From: Notospermus geniculatus
Lineage: Eukaryota; Nemertea; Pilidiophora; Heteronemertea; Lineidae
Direction: 5' to 3'
Assembly (NCBI GenBank): GCA_002633025.1
Contig: NMRB01000609.1
Location: forward strand, 15,894-79,893
Length of the DNA stretch: 64,000 bases
Positions 43,101 through 55,265 of this stretch are shown here, one piece after another. A program made the translations under genes and the position numbers. Every line of letters begins with the position of its first letter. The stretch's first letter is position 1. The notes under the pieces are model-generated. The model had not been told where the DNA came from. It ran no database searches and was given only the letters and a program-made list of their open reading frames with translations.

Positions 43101-46100
43101 CCGTAGTAGCTCAGTCGTTGCACCCCTTCCCCATGCACTGTTTGAATTATTTAGCTTTGGCTTCTAAGGTCAATCAAAGGAAAACTAATAGATGAGATTG
43201 ATATGTAATTGGCAATAATAATGATTATTGATGTACAGTCTCCACTGCCTGAAATCAATAGACAGCGAAATTCACAAATTACAGGCCAGCCATAGTGGAC
43301 CGAAACATTTGCCCTGTTTGAAGTTGAGAGCATTCAAAGGTAAAGATACATAACAAAAACAGTTAAAGAGACATTACCATGGATAATGGACCTAGCCTAC
43401 GGCACACACAATATTTAAATGCCCCCCACGGAGATTTCAATGGAGAGGCTTGAAATAGATATAACAATTCAACAACTATATCGTGTTTTAATGCGATATA
43501 GCTTTTGAGTACTGAGTCAGACTTTGTAATGCTGCCAAGTTGGGTTCATGTCACCCTTTACTCTGTCAAATATATCGAACACTACCTCAAATATATTACT
43601 TTTTTGGCTGTTTTGTAGTATGGATTTACCCAAGGGTGCAGTATATTGAGTGAAATGAGTCATGTAGGCCGGCTCCCATATTTTTGGCCTGTTATTATAA
43701 CTTAATGGAGGATAGTCGGTTTGCTTGTTGATTAAAATTTTCGTTTTCAGTGGATTTTACATACATGTATTTATCTTTAATCACTCATGCCCTACCTGCA
43801 GTAATTAAACTACCCTTTATGTCGTCGATTCTCATGAATCATTCCAGCCCTAATGACGTCAACGGGAACATCATTATTTCAAAAGCGAAGATACATTTAC
43901 GATTAAATGTCATCCAGGGTAAGCCCAGCGATATCTTTTTCTAAATAATTAAGAGTTCGGATGACTGTATGTAATGACGTAGGTAGAGAGGATATTTTTG
44001 ATCGTGGATGCCCCGAGGAAGAACCCAGGTATTTCCTCTGGCTTGTGAAGTTCAAAGCGTACATCATTGGTACTTTTCACCAAGTTTCCGCAACTGAGGG
44101 TGAGTTTGGATAAGTCTTCAAACAGTGACGTCAGAGGGGTATTTCCCAATGAAATGAGGTGAAGGATTTCCTGGGCCCTGTAACCCTTCGACCTTTCAAT
44201 TATACCATCTGGGTTGCTCGACCCGGATCTTGGGTGTTTCCGTCTATAGGAGAAGTGAAGTTTGTGCGCAGTGACGTCAGTCGTTTGTTGTTTATTAGTT
44301 TATATTGCTACATTTGTATTATCAAGTACCCAATGACATTTTCCGTACGTTTGCCGCATCGTAAAAGGAGATGGAATGAAAACATTTATTGAATGTTGAA
44401 AAGATGGAAATTAGACTCTGGAAATCATACATACTATGGCCATGGCCCTAGCTGGCATAGGGACAGGGAGATTTTACTTGATGTTCTCAGATGTCCCCGA
44501 AACGGACCCATGGGAGGGGGTACAGTCAAGTTCTTGAATTTGCAACTTATTTTTAAATGGTCGACTTGTGGATTTTGACTGTTAAGATGTACCGGGCGCC
44601 ACTTCTTCACTTCTTTCCCCACGTGTCCTGGATCCCCACCACCACCACCGCCATCACCACCACCACCACCTACCATACCCCCGCCTGTAGGATGTATTAA
44701 TCGGGGAGAATTTGTTCAGTGTTTGTGTTTTACCTGTAATAAAAGCATATTTTGATCATCATATTTTTCGTTTAGGCCTGGGTACCGGATATCGCTTCCT
44801 CTTCACAACTGATGTTCAGTTTTTCTGCCTCCTTTGATGAGTTGCAGATAAATCTCTACCACAGCTTAACTCTACAATTACATTAACGCATTCTATTATC
44901 AAAGGACATTTACAGCTTTACAAACTACAAACACATAAAGTCCATTTCTGTAATGAATGACAGACCTGTGGAAAGAAAATATCTTTGATGAATGTAGTTA
45001 CCACTTGTTTCATGATTGACGCACGTTGTGGTATCGAGAGATACTCGTACATGTATCTACTTTGTGGTAATAAGCGACTCCATTATCTGCTTGTTTTGTT
45101 AGGCTTTCGGTGAAAATCAACCCGCAACTGTATTCGCAGGCTTTTCTCTTTGACTTTGACGCAAGTTCCTCGATTCCCTGTGGGCGTTTGACTTTCGTGA
45201 TTTATCTGACTTTTCTGCCCTCCGTGAACAAGTATATTTTGATAACTTCAAGGACAAGACATTAAATTATTTCACAATAACTTGAAATATGTCCTCAGAG
45301 CAAATGGGTGTCTATAAAGAATAAGTTGATGTTTCACTTATGCGACGCCTTTTAAAGTATTAAGTGTTGTTGCTATGATTTCACAGCAAGAAGAGTGTTG
45401 ATACCCTAATCGAAAAGTAGGGAGTGACTGGAGTTGAAATCCATGCCATTATAGCTTTTACCACCGGATTGCTGTTCTTCGTCGGGGACTCAGCCACAGT
45501 AGGAAGCGTTCGGGTAAAAATTCGTAACAATGGCAGGGTTTCAGATAACTTATAATGCAAATCGTCGGTTCGTAGGAAAACAATGAATGATGAAATCTTT
45601 GTTGTCGAGCGAGGGAAACGAAAAGCAAACTTTGGGTTTGAAAAGTCAGTTGTTAAGATGTTTGTCAGTATTCCCTGAACTGGCAACCTTCAGCTTTGGT
45701 CGTGGTCTTCGTCGATAAATTGGCATCCCTCTGCTTTGGGTGATGGTCTTGGCCCATCTAGGCTTTTGGCCTAATCACTTATGTGTAGATTCTCAGTGCC
45801 TCTGTATCACTGAGTATAATACAGGGCGGCCGGCTCATTGGATGCACTCGATTCTTTTAGGCTGTTTACTGAGAGGACGGTAAAGTTGAGTGAAATCTCG
45901 TCCAAGAGTCGAATTTGCAGCCTCTTAAACATGAATCCAACTTTTAACCACTACGCCATCCCGTCCCTCAATTTCACAAGCGCCCTAAATCACAATTCTC
46001 TGCAACAGTTGATCCACCTTTACAAGTACACAAGGAATGGTTCCTATTTGTGTTGAACAAATATGATGTCCTTGATTTTTATCATCTGATCATTAGATGC

Positions 46101-48610
46101 AATACCTCCAACTGAGTCTATTATTAGAGTGTCATATGTTGCAATTACCCATACTGACTAAAGAAGCCATCCATAAACCATTGCATGTCAGCTAATCTCG
46201 TTTCCTCCCACTGTGCATGACAAAAATAATCTATTTCCACATCCCATTTAGGCTTCCGTATGTGACGATCTTAGCTCATTAGACCCTTCTGCGGGAAGCT
46301 GGACAAATTTGTGATTGCGTGTATCCCCCTGTTACCTTTCTAGTTAAATGTCGTGCTTTCTTCCTGCGATGTTGGACGACAAAAAGTCCCAAAGATCAAA
46401 GCGGTTCGTACATTCAATATAGCCAACCTTTGCTGCGTTTTTTTTCTTCGCAGGGGAAGGTAGTCACAGGGGAGTTGGTGCTCTAATGACAGGGAGTGGA
46501 CACTTTGATTAGCACTTCTTTTATCTCTCTGTGAGATGATGATCCACGCCTGGTGCGCTTGTGGATGATCACCGATTCAGCTGATGCCACTCTCTTGTCC
46601 TGGTGTCACGTGTACTTTCTTCACGATTTCGTGACAGAGATTATCATTTCCTATGAAGCCCAATCAAGAAACTTTCAATCGTCAAATTCGGATAAATGTG
46701 TCATTTCTAATGCTTCACCAGGAAGAAGCTGTCATCATAACCTCCTGGGGACGAAGGAACAAACGTCTACCAGATGTTTAAGTTGCCAGTTTAAAAGAAA
46801 TTCAGGGAACTCTCGTATTAAATGTTTACAATTCGAACTACAGCACCTTTAAGAAGACGGTGTTGGCGAGGATCCCCTGTATTTTGGATTGGTAGACCAA
46901 CAAGCCTCATGACGCTAATTTGGCTTGAAGATCGTTGTAAAATGGAAATCTTGTGGACGCTGCGCTCTACTTCTTTTCTGGAGTCAGTTCTCAGTGTGAG
47001 CCCAGGGGTGTGGGTGTTATAATGTTTTGGGAAACCCCGTGTGCTTTTCCTTCGAACACCACTCCTCCCTGGACGTGGTGACGAAAAGGAACAATCATGG
47101 CAGTCCACACTTATTGTTGATTAGGAGCCTGCGCCCTGGTGGCAGCTAATTAAATTGTCTCCAGAACCAGTCCCAGTGCTCGAGGTTATGTCGTGCCGCC
47201 ATCTCGGTCACCCAACAATTAATTAGCTGTATCTATGGAGACTGACCGGCCGAGATTGACCGACAGCTGATCCAAATCACTCATAATAGAAAGAGCCATC
47301 TGATTCATTGATAGATCGCTCCAAGATACTTATATCAAATTGAGTGGGAGACTCAGTCATCTGTAATTGTGTTTGAATTGGCTGGCCACTTCCTTGCTAT
47401 CTAATCCACTGTCTGCTCAGCCATTTTCATTCAGGGGAGCAGCTGATTATATTCATGGGCTGTGTACATTGTGGCCCGCTAGCCTTCCTGCTTCGGTCTA
47501 ACTTGACCTGTCAAAGACGAACCAAGCTTTTCTTCAAGCTAGCCTGTCTTTCTTCTCTATTTCCACATAGATGTACACGTGATGTATGTACATGTCGGCA
47601 CTCTCTGAGACCTGTCATGCCTGTGTAGGTGGATATCACTCCATTTTGGACATGTACATTGCTCAGCCTGTTTCGTTAATTTACCTCTGTAATGAGGACA
47701 CCTCTCTTCTATGGCCACGGAACAGTTGTCTGTCTCAAAATTCTTTGGTAACGGTGTACCGGTGTACCATATTTTGATGTTTTCCAGTAATGGAAAACTT
47801 TGGTAGAGACTTTTGTTCTTTTTCTCGTACCGTAGCTTTGGATGTTACCTGATGACCATGTTTTACGATCTTTTGTGTCAGTCAGCCACGATTGAAAAAC
47901 TGCCTGTTTGCTGGGCATGCTAAAGGTCTTGAGCTTGGCTTGATGGCTTTTTCCGGAATGGTGGCTAGCTGGCATGAAAAACGCTGTGTTTTCAAACTGG
48001 CCGCAGCAGCAGTTAGTGTACCTAAGTATTATCAAACGTTATATCTTACTTTATTGTATCATTATATCATATTTTGACTTTTTGTGCTGCAGAAACCTTA
48101 AAGGTCAGCTAAATCTACGAAACTGGACCCTGGTTACAGTTATTGAGAAGCCAGTGTTGTTTAAGAAGGAACGTCTGACTTCCCTTTGAATAACCTGACC
48201 TTTGCTTCTGTACTTTTCCATGTGGGCTGTTGTGTGATCTGTTGAGTTACTGGAGATGAAAAATCATCCATGCCCAACGGCGACGTCCACGAAAAAAAGA
48301 CAAAATGCTGCTGGCTGGCAGCATCGAGGAACTTGCAAAGATGTACGGTAGGAGCTCAAAACTGTTTTGCGGCATCCAAAAGGTCGCGATCGTAATCCAC
48401 ACTGACTGTCTGGAAACGTCTCAAACTACCCTGATAGCAAAGATTGGTGGCCCACAGGTGGCAGAACTGAAGAGGGGCAACAGCGGATCGGGGCCAGCAA
48501 GGTCTTTGATGGCCCACCGTTGTACCACTGGCAACAATGGAACATAAAGAGCTCTCCTTACTGTCGAACCAAAGAAGAAAGCACAAAAAATTGACACACA
48601 AAGTGGTAAA
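43100..48610. other. Long gene-free stretch
   Basis: No exon with convincing protein or splice signals is visible on either strand. A CCA/GGT trinucleotide run lies at 44637-44672. Sequence complexity is otherwise ordinary, and few inverted elements are recognisable here compared with the rest of the window, so conserved noncoding function or introns of a gene extending elsewhere cannot be excluded. Confidence 0.4.
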
Positions 48611-48795
48611 TATCAAGAAGTCAACTTCCAGGACTTAGCAAATTTTCGACCCCAACCGGGGTCTTCTTCAGGCTGGCACTTTTCCACACTAGATTTCAGA
48701 AAAGACTCAACTAGATTTCAGAAAACTAGACTTCAGAAAAGTGCCCGGTTGGGGTCGAAAATTTGCTAAATCCTGGAAGTTGACTTCTTGATATT
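48611..48795. mobile_element. Foldback element related to 22447-22904
   Basis: TATCAAGAAGTCAACTTCCA…GACCCCAACCGGGGTC is mirrored by GGTTGGGGTCGAAAATTTGC…GGAAGTTGACTTCTTGATA. The right arm lacks about 20 bases of the hairpin's first half. The loop contains a short CTAGATTTCAGAAAA tandem repeat. Confidence 0.85.
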
Positions 48796-48798
48796 ACA

Positions 48799-48919
48799 GA
48801 GTTTAAGAGATCACACGCTAACGCTAACGTTTACGTTAACGCTATTTCTGCCGTGTATTTCATGTACAAAAAAAACTGTTAACGTAAATGTTATCGTTAG
48901 CGTGTGATCTCTTAAACTC
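48799..48919. mobile_element. MITE with GAGTTTAAGAGATCACACGC ends
   Basis: GAGTTTAAGAGATCACACGC and TAACGCTAACGTTTACGTTAAC are mirrored by GTTAACGTAAATGTTATCG and TTAGCGTGTGATCTCTTAAACTC. It directly abuts the preceding foldback element. Confidence 0.9.
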
Positions 48920-49270
48920 CCTATTTACTCCTTTCTGTGGATCGTTACTGCAGTTTAAAGATGAAGTTTACAACCGAAGGACATCTTGACCTTTTACTCA
49001 ATGGCTTTTGTGATAAAATACAACACGATGTGAGCGAGGAATGACTCGAGTGAGCGAAGATGATGGCCACCACGTTCAGATCTGACAATGCTGAGTAGAT
49101 TCATATCGCTGAGCCCTCCTCTGGGAAAACACGAATGAAGACTTGTTGACCTTTTGGTGTCCATTGTTAGAAAATCACTACTCCTGCTGAAATGAATGGG
49201 CTGCTTTCTGTGTACCAGGAATGGTCAGTAAAGTGCCATTGACCAACGCGGTTTTTCAGCTTGATTCCAG

Positions 49271-49377
49271 GGTCCATATTCATAAACATACTTAAGTCAA
49301 AGTGCGATACTTATCTTTTGTGTTAAACAAAGGATAAGTGCCACACTTAGATTTAAGTAGTTTTATGAATAAGGGCA
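49271..49377. mobile_element. MITE, TATTCATAAA-CTTAAGT family, copy 1
   Basis: GTCCATATTCATAAACATAC and TTAAGT are mirrored by TTTAAGTAGTTTTATGAATAAG. The centre is ACTTATCCTTTGT and its inverse around TTAAACA. Copy 2 lies at 51664-51773. Confidence 0.85.
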
Positions 49378-49379
49378 CA

Positions 49380-51160
49380 GAGTGGTAGGATCAGCAATTC
49401 GCCATTTCACCCTGATGTACCGTATAGTACCATTGAGAACAGCTTCCCTTGGGTTCTGACCTTCAACAGTCATTCTCCAACCGACAAGACAGAAATGCCG
49501 CATCTGCTGACGACAGGGCGATGTTTTCCTCGTCTTCTTATTGTCCCGTGATAGTTATCTCCTTCACTTGATGATGACTGGCAGTCAATCCTCCGATAAA
49601 TGAATGAAGTGGGGGGGGGGCATGTTGTATTGACACATCACTAAATGACTCTGTGAGGTCTGTTGTTGTTCGTTCGGAAAGGGAAGCTGGACGAAAAGAG
49701 ATTGAAAAATGACTATAGATGCGAGATGATCTACATTTACCAGAATGACACTCTCTCAAACAAGTCAAGGACGAAAAGGTCTATTAAGAGGAAATCACTG
49801 ACTTTGAGCTAGCAACAAGGTGTTATTAGAGAACGATGGTGATGTAGTGACAGGGTTAAAGGATGCAGGGGTAATTATCAGCAGGAAGGGGAGTTGTAAT
49901 TGGCCTCTAAACGGAAGCAACTTGATGTACAAATAGTGTGACATCCTTTCACTGAGCATTAGGATTGAGGTTTTAAAGGGACCCAGAGTCAGCTTGCTAT
50001 TAGGCTTTTACTTCAGATAGGATTTAATGTATTTGTACAACAGAAAGGAAGTTAAGCGACGAAAAAATTCTCTGTCGCAAAATTACCGAGATGGCTTTTT
50101 ATCCATCCTGGCCATCTTCCGACCACTTTTGAAAAAAAAATCTTCCTTACTTAAAAGTATTTGTTAGTTTGTAATCGTACATGTAGGCTACATGTCTAGC
50201 TAGTAACCTAGTTTGTAATCGTACATGTAGGCTAGCTAGTAGCCTACTCAAGCTCATCAACTAGGCCTACCTCATTCCCTCCACGTCATCCAACTTGTTA
50301 ATTAACAATACTGATATTACTTGTAATCTGCTTTACAATTACAGGTTTGTAATAGAAATTTAGTAAAACCATTTGCATTTGTTTGAACCCTTCACAATGC
50401 ATTACAAATACAGAGTCCATTGTCAAATTGAAATTCATTAGACTATTGTTCTGGATTCCGTGAACCCCAGACTACGAAATGGTTTTGTTCGTAATAATAC
50501 TTTAACCCATGAAACAGTTGTATTGGTCATTCATCATCTTACAAAATAAGTCTAGTTTGACATTGTTAAACCTTGCCTGTAGTGACAAACTACGAGTGGT
50601 ACATGTAAATTGTCATTACTGGCATGTGTCAGTGCATTGCCACGGCTCCCACATAAGATGTTCATTTGAAAAAGGACTTTTCAAAAGTCTTTAATTGTCC
50701 CCTGAACGGGAGTTGGTCAGAATAAACAATATAAATTGTCTGGTGATTTATTGGGCATGGCTTGTGTTGAAAGCCGGCAGACCTTGTTCCTCTGCTCCTT
50801 GTTCGTTGGACAGGTGTAACATAAGCTTTTTATAATACAGGTAGTACATCTTCAGTCGCTTTGTGAGTTGCGTTCTGATCGTTCTAACAAAAGAGAGGAT
50901 CTTTAGTCTTAGTGTGAAATGAGTTTTTATTGGATTCAAGCAAGTAGAACCTCAGTAGTTCAACCTACCATTTCGTTGGAAACAAGCAAGACATCGTTCT
51001 GATTTTTTTGTGTTACCGGTACTGGGATTCTTGTCTACTGTCAGGTGGGTATAAGGTCGTTCTTATTTCCTTCAGTTTACGGTTTCAAAAGGGGTAGTCG
51101 AGGTGTACCGTATTTTAACGAACCTTTTTAGGTACCGCATTCACAAAGCCCCCGTAACTT
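49380..51160. other. No supported exon; includes duplicated FN2-gene upstream region
   Basis: About 50880-51090 (AACAAAAGAGAGGATC…TCTACTGTCAGGTGGGTATAAGG) matches 56650-56840 upstream of the third FN2 gene, so it belongs to the duplicated FN2 unit. Near 50160-50250 the motif GTACATGTAGGCTA is repeated. No coding exon is recognised. Confidence 0.5.
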
Positions 51161-51440
51161 AAAGGGGGTTTACACGATTCAACATATTGAAACCTGAAAG
51201 GTGTTGAGCGTTGTTGAAACCTGTTGAACCGTCTAAACCCCTTTCAGCACCTATCAACAGGTCTTTCAACAGCTTTCAACAAGTTGCCAAAATAGCTTCA
51301 TGTTACTATTTCTGGCAACATGTTGAAAGTTGTTGAAAGACCGTGTTGAAAGGGGGTTTAGACATGTTAGACGGCTCAACAGGTTTCAACAGCTTACACC
51401 CTTCAACAAATGTTGAACCGTGTACATGTAAACCCCCTTT
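51161..51440. mobile_element. MITE with AAAGGGGGTTTACACG ends
   Basis: AAAGGGGGTTTACACGATTC and its inverse ending GTAAACCCCCTTT bound an interior made of iterated GTTGAAAC/TTTCAACA words in both orientations. It directly abuts the next MITE. Confidence 0.9.
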
Positions 51441-51574
51441 AGGCTTCCTGTACATAGAAGTATACGGTATACGAAAACGCCATTTAACAAAGGCTTCAAG
51501 TGGATTCACGACCGTGAAGCCATTGTTAACCGCGGTATTCGTATACCGTATAGTTCTATGTAAAGGAAGCCTAA
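51439..51574. mobile_element. MITE with TTAGGCTTCCTGTACATAG ends
   Basis: TTAGGCTTCCTGTACATAG and AAGTATACGGTATACG are mirrored by CGTATACCGTATAGTTCTATG and TAAAGGAAGCCTAA. One end of a second copy with the same start lies at 52014-52060, where it interrupts a duplicated FN2 upstream region. Confidence 0.85.
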
Positions 51575-51663
51575 AGGACACGCAAATCCTTTGTCACGCT
51601 GATAGATAATGAACAATTGGTTGCCGCAAATGGACAATAGTTTACACACTCCCGTAAGTTACC

Positions 51664-51773
51664 AGGACCTGTATTCATAAAACTACTTAAGTCTAGGTGT
51701 GATACTTATCTTTTGTGTTGAACAAAGGATAAGTGCCACACTTAGACTTAAGTAGTTTTATGAATACGGGTCC
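51664..51773. mobile_element. MITE, TATTCATAAA-CTTAAGT family, copy 2
   Basis: GGACCTGTATTCATAAAAC and TACTTAAGT are mirrored by CTTAAGTAGTTTTATGAATAC and GGGTCC. It is closely similar to 49271-49377. Confidence 0.9.
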
Positions 51774-51775
51774 AG

Positions 51776-52013
51776 AGCTTCGTGGAAAAGGTCCCTGAAC
51801 TTGTTCATCGACAGGTACACTGCATGTAATAGACTGATGCACTGTACATTGTAGATCAGTCTATGTCAGAAAACTGAGAATTCTACCAATATTCTGGTTA
51901 CGAACTTTCCAAACGTACCAATTTTCCTGGGTAGGGATTTTCCATGTACCCATTTTCCACGTATAGACTGTACGTGGAAAACGTGGAAGACCAGTTTTTC
52001 TGTTACCATTCGT
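51776..52013 (+). repeat. Duplicate of the FN2 gene 5' region, first exon missing
   Basis: GTCCCTGAACTTGTTCATCG through TCTGTTACCATTCGT matches 52866-53159, the region just upstream of the FN2 gene 1 start codon. The copy stops at CCATTCGT, where a TTAGGCTTCCTGTACATAG-type MITE end begins. The start codon and signal-peptide exon are therefore absent here. Confidence 0.85.
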
Positions 52014-52409
52014 TAGGCTTCCTGTACATAGAAGTATACGGTATTCGGTATTTGGTGCACGTTTCGTAATGCACGCGTATACTAGAAAACGAACAAGCTT
52101 ATTTCAATGAGCGGGTTACATAGCCCTATACGAGGAACGGTGCACGCTATTCGCGTATACAAGGAATCGCGCTTGCACGATTTTTCCTCTGCGTATTGAC
52201 CATAGTCGGGAGAATAGGCATAGATTGGTCAGTTTACTCATTTCTAAATGATATTTTTCGTTGATTTTCAGCAGAAATATATCAAAAACAAAGTAAATAG
52301 TGTCTGGTTGTGAAACAAAGTTCAGGTTCGATAATTCAGCAAAGGAAATATTTTACAGAGTGCAGGGCCGTATTTAAAGGGGGGCAGCCTACCAAAAAAC
52401 GTGATTATG

Positions 52410-52459
52410 GTTCCCCGATCTTAAGATCGGGAACCATATTGTTTTTGGTCTTGGTGTCT

Positions 52460-52491
<32 letters not shown>

Positions 52492-52860
52492 ATCTGTCTG
52501 TGTGTGTGTGTGTGTGTCCGTCTGTCACGCCTTCATATCTTATCTCCTTCAACAGCTGCAGTCCCGGTAACATATCCTACCCCTAGGTTTGTCAACCTGG
52601 GCAATCCAATGAGCTAATAAGTTTCAACATCAGATGCCTCCATCATGATGTAATCAACATATCAGACTTGATATTTTTGTCCGTCACGCTTTTATCTGAT
52701 GCCATAACTCGGCTCCTTTAACACCTAGTGCAATGAAAATAGGTTCTACCCTTAGGTTTTCATACCCTAGGAATCCAATGGACTGATTACTTTTGACCTG
52801 AGATGTTGGGGTCATGGTGATATCGATATCACGAAATTGATATTTNCTCCCGTAAGTTAC
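52410..52860 (+). repeat. Dispersed repeat with terminal hairpin and TG microsatellite
   Basis: GGTTCCCCGATCTTAAGATC followed by GGGAACC forms a perfect palindrome at about 52410-52436. A TG run follows (about 52455-52518), then two related segments, each with GTC(T/C)GTCACGC…ATC…GCC and CCCTAGG…CCAATG(A/G) blocks, starting near 52525 and 52680. One ambiguous base lies at 52846. The layout resembles the AGCTCACC repeats but the sequence is different. Confidence 0.55.
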
Positions 52861-52902
52861 GAGAGCTTGGAAAAGGTCCCTGAACTTGTTCATCGACAGG
52901 TA

Positions 52903-52998
52903 CAATGGGTGATTTCAAAGTTGGTTTTGAGACCAGTTTTACAATGCTTTAATGCATTGTAAAACCGGTGTTAAAACGAACTTTGAAATCACCCATTG
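52903..52998. mobile_element. MITE with CAATGGGTGATTTCAAAG ends
   Basis: CAATGGGTGATTTCAAAGTT and GGTTTTGAGACC are mirrored by TTAAAACGAACTTTGAAATC and ACCCATTG, with TTTTACAATGC/GCATTGTAAAA at the centre. The duplicate at 51776-52013 shows the uninterrupted sequence (GGTACACTGCATG), giving an empty site. Confidence 0.9.
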
Positions 52999-53180
52999 CA
53001 TGTAATAGACCGATGCACTGTAGATCAGTTGATGTCAGAAAACTGAGAATTCTACCAATATTCTGGTTACGAACTTTCCAAACGTATCAATTTTCCTGGG
53101 TAGGAATTTTCCATGTACCAATTTTCCGGGTATTACCAGTTTTTCTGTTACCATTCGTAACTGACATGTTCCTTTTCAGA

Positions 53181-54427
53181 ATGCGGGCCCTGTCCATTGT
53201 GGTAATCTTGGTCATTGTATCATCAGTGCAGAGTACAAGTAGGTTTTACTTTCCATTCGCGTTTCAACGAATTTCCGAGACGCGATTTCAGGCACATTGG
53301 TGACCCAGTTCGGCCAAACCCAGCGAAAGTCGCTGAACACCACAGGGTTGATATTATGTAGGGAGTGCCATCACAATGAAAAAACGACGGTCAGTGGCAA
53401 ATAAAACCTTATCGATTGTGCAACAAAGGGCAGGTACATGTATGATCAAGGCCTATGTCACTCCCGTGACTTTGGCCCTGATTGGTCGATGTTGCTTTGA
53501 GGTATGATAAGTGTATATACGGCCCCAAGATCTAGGCCAAGTTCGATTTTGGGCGTGCTGTGTGACTCCTATTATGGCCACTAGGGGGCGTTTTGTGAAA
53601 AAATGAAAAATGGCTATTTTATGCAAACGATTTGAGCTAGAATGCTCAAATTTGAATCATAGGTACATCTAGCCATGTTATATCATATATATAACGGGTT
53701 TTTTGTTTAACATGCTTTTGATGGGAAAATAGGTCAAATAACGAAAAACTGTCCGATATTTTGGCTTTGCCTTGTCTGCGCTCTAGCGTCTTCAGTTTTT
53801 GACGGATCGTTTTCATATTGCGTATGTGTATGTATCCCCGCAAGATCTAGGCCAAGTTAGATTTTGGGTGTGCTGCGACTCCTAATATGGCCACTAGGGC
53901 CGTTTTGTGAAAAAAATGAAATATGGTTATTTTACGCAAACGATTTGATCTAGAATGCTCAAATTTGAACTGTAGGTACATCTAATCATGTTACATCATA
54001 TACACCTACATGTATATAATGGGTTTCTTATTTAACCTAATTTTGATGGGAAAATAGGTCAAATAACGAAAAATTGGCCAATATTTAGGCTTTGCCGTAT
54101 CTGCACTTGTTGCATCTTCAGTTTTTGACAGTTCGTTTTTGTATTGCGTATGTGTATATATGACTCCAAGATCTAGGCGCTGCGATTCCAAATAGCCAAG
54201 CGGGCACTGCGCCATTGGTGCTATTTTTATTCACCTTGTTGTTTGAATTTGCAGATAAAGTGACGTTGGGAGGCGCTGTGAAATGCCAGTTTCCATTCTA
54301 CTACAAGGGTGTGAAGTACACTTCCTGCACAGATGTTGGTGTTTCCTCGGGGAAATGGTGTTACACAAACAATTGGGCGTACTGTAAACCTTCGGAATCC
54401 GATGAAGACCCCGATTGCTGTTTATAA
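53181..54427 (+). CDS. Small secreted fibronectin type II protein, gene 1
   Basis: Exon 1 (53181-53238) encodes a signal peptide MRALSIVVILVIVSSVQST and ends A|GTAGGT in phase 1. Exon 2 (54255-54427) follows an acceptor TTTGCAG and ends in TAA. The mature part is a single FN2 domain: VKCQFPFYYKG, YTSC, GKWC, WAYC, the four-cysteine pattern with conserved PF and WC, then a short acidic tail SESDEDPDCCL. About 77 residues in all. FN2 domains commonly bind collagen or gelatin and, in some proteins, phospholipids; the role here is unknown. The two-residue tail CC could allow dimerisation. The intron contains two tandem copies of a dispersed repeat about 312 bases apart. The gene is one of a segmentally duplicated cluster. 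Confidence 0.85.
53500..54190 (+). repeat. Tandem dispersed-repeat cores in the FN2 gene 1 intron
   Basis: Two cores share CAAGATCTAGGCCAAGTT, ATGGCCACTAGGG(GG)CG, GAGCTAGAATGCTCAAATTTG and AATAGGTCAAATAACGAAAA blocks about 312 bases apart; a third partial begins near 54160. Related in style to the GGCC(G/A)CCAGG cores of the AGCTCACC repeats. Confidence 0.75.
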
Positions 54428-54702
54428 ATTTGTGTCATCATTCCTGTCTTTCTCTTTATCATGACGTTCAACACTGTATTTCTTTGACTCTTATTCTGAA
54501 TGTGACGACACTAAGGATGCTGGCTGAACTTAACAATTCTCATGTATTCTACCGTACAGAGATCGAAATTTAAGAAAATAGTTTTTCTCACAACAAATTC
54601 CTTTGTTCCTTTATTTCATTTCTAATCAAAGTCCATCCATCTCCGCAGTCCTTTCTGGGAAAGAAATGGGAGTCCACGGAATGCAGGACCTAGTTACAAT
54701 AG

Positions 54703-55072
54703 TTGCGCTTCCACTACAAAAAAAAGCCGGTATTTGTCCGCTCTTGTTCTGCTTCCATTACAGAATTGCCGGGTTTAAAAAGTCCGGTTCTATTACATGT
54801 AAGTGCGGATCTATTTTGTTTGGATAGGTCATGCACAGTCGCAAGCGACCGTGGAGCCACCTGTAGCCGAGCATAATACTACAAATAGATCCGGTGTTAT
54901 TGCCATTCCACTACAAAATTTATCCGCATCTAGATTCGGAGTATGATCGGCTATGCTATCCGAACTAAATAGATCCGCACTTAATAGAACCGGACTTATT
55001 AAACCCGGCAATTCTGTAATGGAAGCAGAATAAGAGCGGACAAATACCGGCTTTTTTGTAGTGGAAGCGCAA
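54703..55072. mobile_element. Foldback element in the FN2 gene 1 3' flank
   Basis: TTGCGCTTCCACTACAAAAA, GCCGGTATTTGTCCGCTC and TTCCATTACAGAATTGCCGG are mirrored, ending GCCGGCTTTTTTGTAGTGGA and AGCGCAA. Arms are about 110 bases. The same flank after FN2 gene 2 (GTTACAATAATAGG at about 56150) lacks it. From 55073 to the N gap a further partial copy of the right arm follows. Confidence 0.9.
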
Positions 55073-55154
55073 CTTCATGCTGTCCGAACTAAATAGATCC
55101 GCACTTAATAGAACCGGATTTATTAAACCCGGCAATTCTGTAATGGAAGCAGAA

Positions 55155-55265
55155 NNNNNNNNNNNNNNNNNNNNNNNNNNNNNNNNNNNNNNNNNNNNNN
55201 NNNNNNNNNNNNNNNNNNNNNNNNNNNNNNNNNNNNNNNNNNNNNNNNNNNNNNNNNNNNNNNNN
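55155..55265. other. Assembly gap
   Basis: Run of N between FN2 genes 1 and 2, at the point where the signal-peptide exon of gene 2 would be expected. Confidence 0.99.

Noticed and set aside
45381-45686. A 101-codon minus-strand frame in the long gene-free region.
   Set aside because: Composition is unremarkable, no domain or splice context is visible, and frames of this length occur by chance in 64 kb.
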